Source: JADGHE01 sp035716025
GTDB taxonomy: Bacteria; Pseudomonadota; Alphaproteobacteria; Rhizobiales; Xanthobacteraceae
Direction: 5' to 3'
Assembly (NCBI GenBank): GCA_035716025.1
Contig: DASTKH010000068.1
Coordinates: 1-14,687 of the forward strand
Length of the DNA: 14,687 nt
Positions 12,536 through 14,687 of the stretch are shown here, one piece after another; the first letter of the stretch is position 1; each line of letters opens with the position of its first letter. The translations under genes and the position numbers were made by a program. The notes beneath the pieces were generated by a model. The model worked only from the letters and a program-made list of their open reading frames with translations. It was not told the origin of the DNA and ran no database searches.

Positions 12536-13663
12536 TTATGACACCGCCGTGGCGAAACGGGGGTCGGGTCCGGTCGGCTTGCGGTTGGGCGGCCGGTGCA
12601 ACACGCTGGGCTGCGTGGCGGGCGACGGCAGGTCCTCGCCCGCTGCGGGTTCGCAGCCGACAACGCCCAGGCGGCCCTCTGCAGGACACATGACGAGCGC
12701 AAGGCGCGTGTACGGATTGAGCACGGGCGGGGCAAGCCACTCAAAACCGTTCCCGGCGAGGCTCCCGCGCCACTGCGCGAGGCTCAAGGCGCGGGCACGG
12801 CTGTTTTCGGCGGCCTCCGCGAAAGAGAGGCGGAAGAAGTGCCGCGCCGCAATGCGGGCCTCCCAACCGGGGCGTGGCTCCTGCCAATCATTGGCAGCGG
12901 CGATTTCGCCCGAGCGCGTTTCGTGAGCCTCCTCGACCCGTTCAATCACGCAGCGCTCTTCCGCCCGGCAGCCGACGAGGACGTAAATCACCGGCCGGGC
13001 AACCGGTGTCTGTTCGAGGAGGACTTTCGCTTCCTCGAAGCTGCGACAAGTCTCAAAGGCGGCCCGCAGCAGATGATCAGGCGGAATGTGCCGGACTGCA
13101 GTCCAGGTCGCGAGCGCATTTGCGGCCATGTCGACCATGCGCAGGGCCGCGCGCCGGGTGCGCCGGCGCAACGGGGCCTGGTTCACGCAGGCGGCAAAGC
13201 GGCCCGGCGCCATGGCGCTGAGCACGCCGACATAGCCCGGCCAGGTCACGCTCAGGTAACACCCGGCCGGCCCCGCCTGTTCGACGATCGCGGCGTGCCG
13301 GCCGAGACCTGCAAAGGGCCAATCGAGCGTGCGGGCAAGCCACGCCGCGCCCTGCTCTTCGCGCGCGAGCGCCGTGCAGCCCCACTGATACGAGCCGTTG
13401 AGGAACCAGATGCCGGAAAAGCCGAGTCTCTCGGCGATGCTCGCGATCTCTGGCACGTACGGGGAACGGCAACTCCGAAGCCATCGTCGCGCCAGCCGAT
13501 CGAGCAGAGGCAACCCGCCCCGGAGCGGCCGCGGAAAGAATGACACGCAGGCATCCCGCAAGGCGCGGGCGGCCTCATGGTGTGTGAGCGCAAACGACAC
13601 GAGGCCGCCGGCGCGCGCATCGACGAGCGGAAGGGTCGGGAGCCGGCTTCCGTCGCTGGTCAT
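12536..13663 (-). CDS. Ntn hydrolase of the acid ceramidase / NAAA-like type
   Basis: The 375-residue product carries the core of linear-amide C-N hydrolases: WGCTALAREEQGAAW (94-108), then LARTLDWPF (109-117), followed by SVTWPGYVGVLSAMAPGRFA and CVNQ (138-162). In acid ceramidase and NAAA the same order, Cys-Thr followed about 15 residues later by Arg-x-x-Asp, marks the autocatalytic nucleophile and active-site residues. I therefore propose Cys96, Arg111, Asp114 and Asn161. Cleavage before Cys96 would release a 95-residue propeptide. No export signal is obvious. Substrates in the family are N-acyl amides (ceramides, N-acylethanolamines, bile salts, penicillin V); which applies here is unknown. 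The start at ATG 13663 has only a weak AGG beside it, so the N-terminus is uncertain. The Pro-rich last 30 residues look disordered. Confidence 0.7.
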   Translation of the reverse strand: MTSDGSRLPTLPLVDARAGGLVSFALTHHEAARALRDACVSFFPRPLRGGLPLLDRLARRWLRSCRSPYVPEIASIAERLGFSGIWFLNGSYQWGCTALAREEQGAAWLARTLDWPFAGLGRHAAIVEQAGPAGCYLSVTWPGYVGVLSAMAPGRFAACVNQAPLRRRTRRAALRMVDMAANALATWTAVRHIPPDHLLRAAFETCRSFEEAKVLLEQTPVARPVIYVLVGCRAEERCVIERVEEAHETRSGEIAAANDWQEPRPGWEARIAARHFFRLSFAEAAENSRARALSLAQWRGSLAGNGFEWLAPPVLNPYTRLALVMCPAEGRLGVVGCEPAAGEDLPSPATQPSVLHRPPNRKPTGPDPRFATAVS

Positions 13664-13687
13664 CCTGGCGATCGCCCGCGCATCGCC

Positions 13688-13984
13688 TCAAACGCGCCGG
13701 CCGCGGAACGGAAAGCTTCCGAACGCGCCGGCGCGCACATTGCCGGAGAGGGTATCGCCCTCCACGACGCCGGAGAATTCCAGCGTCATCGGCATAGGGT
13801 CGGTGATGTCGATTTTCCAGGCGAGCTCGTTTCCGTTGAGATTTGTATCCGTGATCGCGCCGGACTGTCCGTCGGCGGACTGCCTGCCGGTGAGTTTGCC
13901 GTCCGCCGTGGAAAGCTCAAGCTGCGCTTCCCTCTGACCCATCGGCGTGTCGATCACGATGCTCCAGGTTCCATCCGCCGACAT
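13688..13984 (-). CDS. Small beta-rich conserved protein, 98 aa
   Basis: GAGGAAC on the minus strand lies about 8 bp before ATG 13984. The product opens GTWSIVIDTPMGQREAQLEL and continues as alternating short strands and turns, with LTGRQS, WKIDITDPMPMTLEFSG and LSGNV-AGAFG-FPF. It looks like a small beta-barrel or lipocalin-like fold with no signal peptide and no cysteines. I know this type of protein (W-I-TPMG ... PMPMTLEF-G) as a conserved hypothetical in Alphaproteobacteria, where similar segments accompany amidohydrolases or hydrolases, but no function is established. It is 24 bp upstream of the Ntn hydrolase gene in the same direction, so they are probably co-transcribed. Confidence 0.75.
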   Translation of the reverse strand: MSADGTWSIVIDTPMGQREAQLELSTADGKLTGRQSADGQSGAITDTNLNGNELAWKIDITDPMPMTLEFSGVVEGDTLSGNVRAGAFGSFPFRGRRV

Positions 13985-14010
13985 GATTGGTGTTCCTCGA
14001 TAACGCCGCG

Positions 14011-14022
14011 CCTGCGCGCAGG
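14011..14022. promoter_or_regulatory. Palindrome in the divergent promoter region
   Basis: CCTGCGCGCAGG is a perfect 12-bp palindrome between the divergent 98-aa protein gene and the CocE-type gene. It lies between GATAAC (13999-14004) and GTTATC (14036-14041), themselves an inverted pair. It may be a regulator site for one or both genes, but GC-rich palindromes also arise by chance. Confidence 0.25.
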
Positions 14023-14149
14023 ACGCGCTCCCCTTGTTATCAGGTTCTCGTTACGATGTCGCGAGCGTTGCGCCGCGCGCTTCGCCGCCCGCGATTGATC
14101 GCCGATTCCGCTTTGACTAGCGTATCGTGCAAAACACAGGAGGCTGCCC

Positions 14150-14687
14150 ATGGACGCGAAGACTTTTTCGGACACGATGATTATTGAGCGTGACGTGCCG
14201 ATCACCATGGATGACGGCTTGGTTCTGCGGGCGGATGTCTACCGCCCGAAGACCGCCGAAAAGGTGCCGGTGGTGATGACGAGCGGCCCCTACGGCAAAG
14301 GGGTCATGTACCAGGAACATTACAAGCTCATGTGGGATTGGCTGGTCGAGCAGCACCCGGATCTGCTGCCCGGTTCGACCCGCAGCTTCCTCACGTGGGA
14401 GACGGTGGACCCCGAAATCTGGGTGCCCTGGGGATACGCCGTGGTACGCGTCGACTCGCGCGGGGCAGGCCGTTCGCCGGGATATCTCGACATCTTCTCG
14501 CCACGCGAGACGCGCGACTACTACAACGCGATCGAATGGGCGGGCACGCAACCCTGGTCGAACGGAAAGGTCGGCCTCAACGGCATTTCCTATTACGCCA
14601 TCAACCAGTGGCACGTGGCGTCACTGCAGCCTCCGCACTTGACGGCCATGGTTCCGTGGGAGGGCGCCGCCGACATGTATCGGGACT
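14150..14687 (+). CDS. CocE/NonD-family serine hydrolase, 3' end outside window
   Basis: AGGAGG (14138-14143) lies 6 bp before ATG 14150. The visible 179 residues match the N-terminal alpha/beta-hydrolase part of the CocE/NonD (X-Pro dipeptidyl-peptidase S15-like) family: IIERDVPITMDDGLVLRADV (11-30), YRP, TSGPYGKG (44-51), WGYAVVRVDSRGAGRSPG (94-111), and the nucleophile elbow GLNGISYYA (142-150) with Ser147. Family members hydrolyse esters or N-terminal dipeptides; most are about 550-600 residues, so roughly two thirds, including the catalytic Asp and His, is missing. No signal peptide is present. It is transcribed divergently from the 98-aa gene across 165 bp. The substrate cannot be inferred. 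Confidence 0.88.
   Translation, partial: MDAKTFSDTMIIERDVPITMDDGLVLRADVYRPKTAEKVPVVMTSGPYGKGVMYQEHYKLMWDWLVEQHPDLLPGSTRSFLTWETVDPEIWVPWGYAVVRVDSRGAGRSPGYLDIFSPRETRDYYNAIEWAGTQPWSNGKVGLNGISYYAINQWHVASLQPPHLTAMVPWEGAADMYRD

Noticed and set aside
12007..12693. 228-aa plus-strand frame over the psiF-like gene
   Set aside because: It has no ribosome site and is antisense to a gene with signal peptide and PsiF repeats.
12596..13543. 315-aa plus-strand frame
   Set aside because: Antisense shadow of the Ntn hydrolase, which carries recognisable active-site motifs.
14113..14118. TTGACT as a -35 box for the CocE-type gene
   Set aside because: No matching -10 element at 16-18 bp; it would also place the start of transcription beyond the ribosome site.

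Overview
The window is GC-rich (about two thirds G+C by eye) and reads like an alphaproteobacterial chromosome, most likely Hyphomicrobiales/Rhizobiales. The main support is a CsgH-type curli chaperone (described in Alphaproteobacteria) next to csgF and csgG, plus a DUF2189 membrane protein, PsiF repeats and a TTGA-N6-TCAA (FNR/FixK-type) half-site pair. Species is not determinable from the sequence alone.

Left part (1-7808, all + strand) is a large curli (functional amyloid) locus. Four tandem long curlin-repeat proteins (the first cut by the window edge; the complete ones 431, 418 and 278 aa, versus about 150 aa for E. coli CsgA) are followed by a CsgH-like anti-aggregation chaperone, a short curlin with a proline-rich linker (CsgB-like candidate), CsgF, the CsgG outer-membrane secretion lipoprotein, and a lytic transglycosylase that starts at a TTG codon 19 bp after csgG. 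Together they supply fibre subunits, a brake on premature aggregation, the exit pore, the pore-associated nucleator-coupling factor and probably a local peptidoglycan-opening enzyme. No csgE or csgD is visible. The three complete long curlins share an N-terminal cap and all four share a C-terminal cap ending in Gln, so they are paralogues that arose by duplication.

Middle part (7809-11920): a 60-aa single-pass membrane protein, a DoxX-family gene interrupted by an apparent one-base deletion (8261-8265), then on the minus strand a second lytic transglycosylase with a full SPOR-like C-terminus and a stand-alone MetE-type zinc methyltransferase. A 150-bp divergent region carries two mutually exclusive hairpins ahead of the methyltransferase gene and an FNR/FixK-like box ahead of a 66-aa membrane protein, which overlaps tail-to-tail with a DUF2189 five-TM protein.

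Right part (11921-14687): a 311-bp gene-free stretch, an 81-aa exported PsiF-repeat protein, a 375-aa acid-ceramidase/NAAA-like Ntn hydrolase, a 98-aa small beta-rich protein (all minus), and the start of a divergent CocE/NonD-family serine hydrolase that runs off the end.
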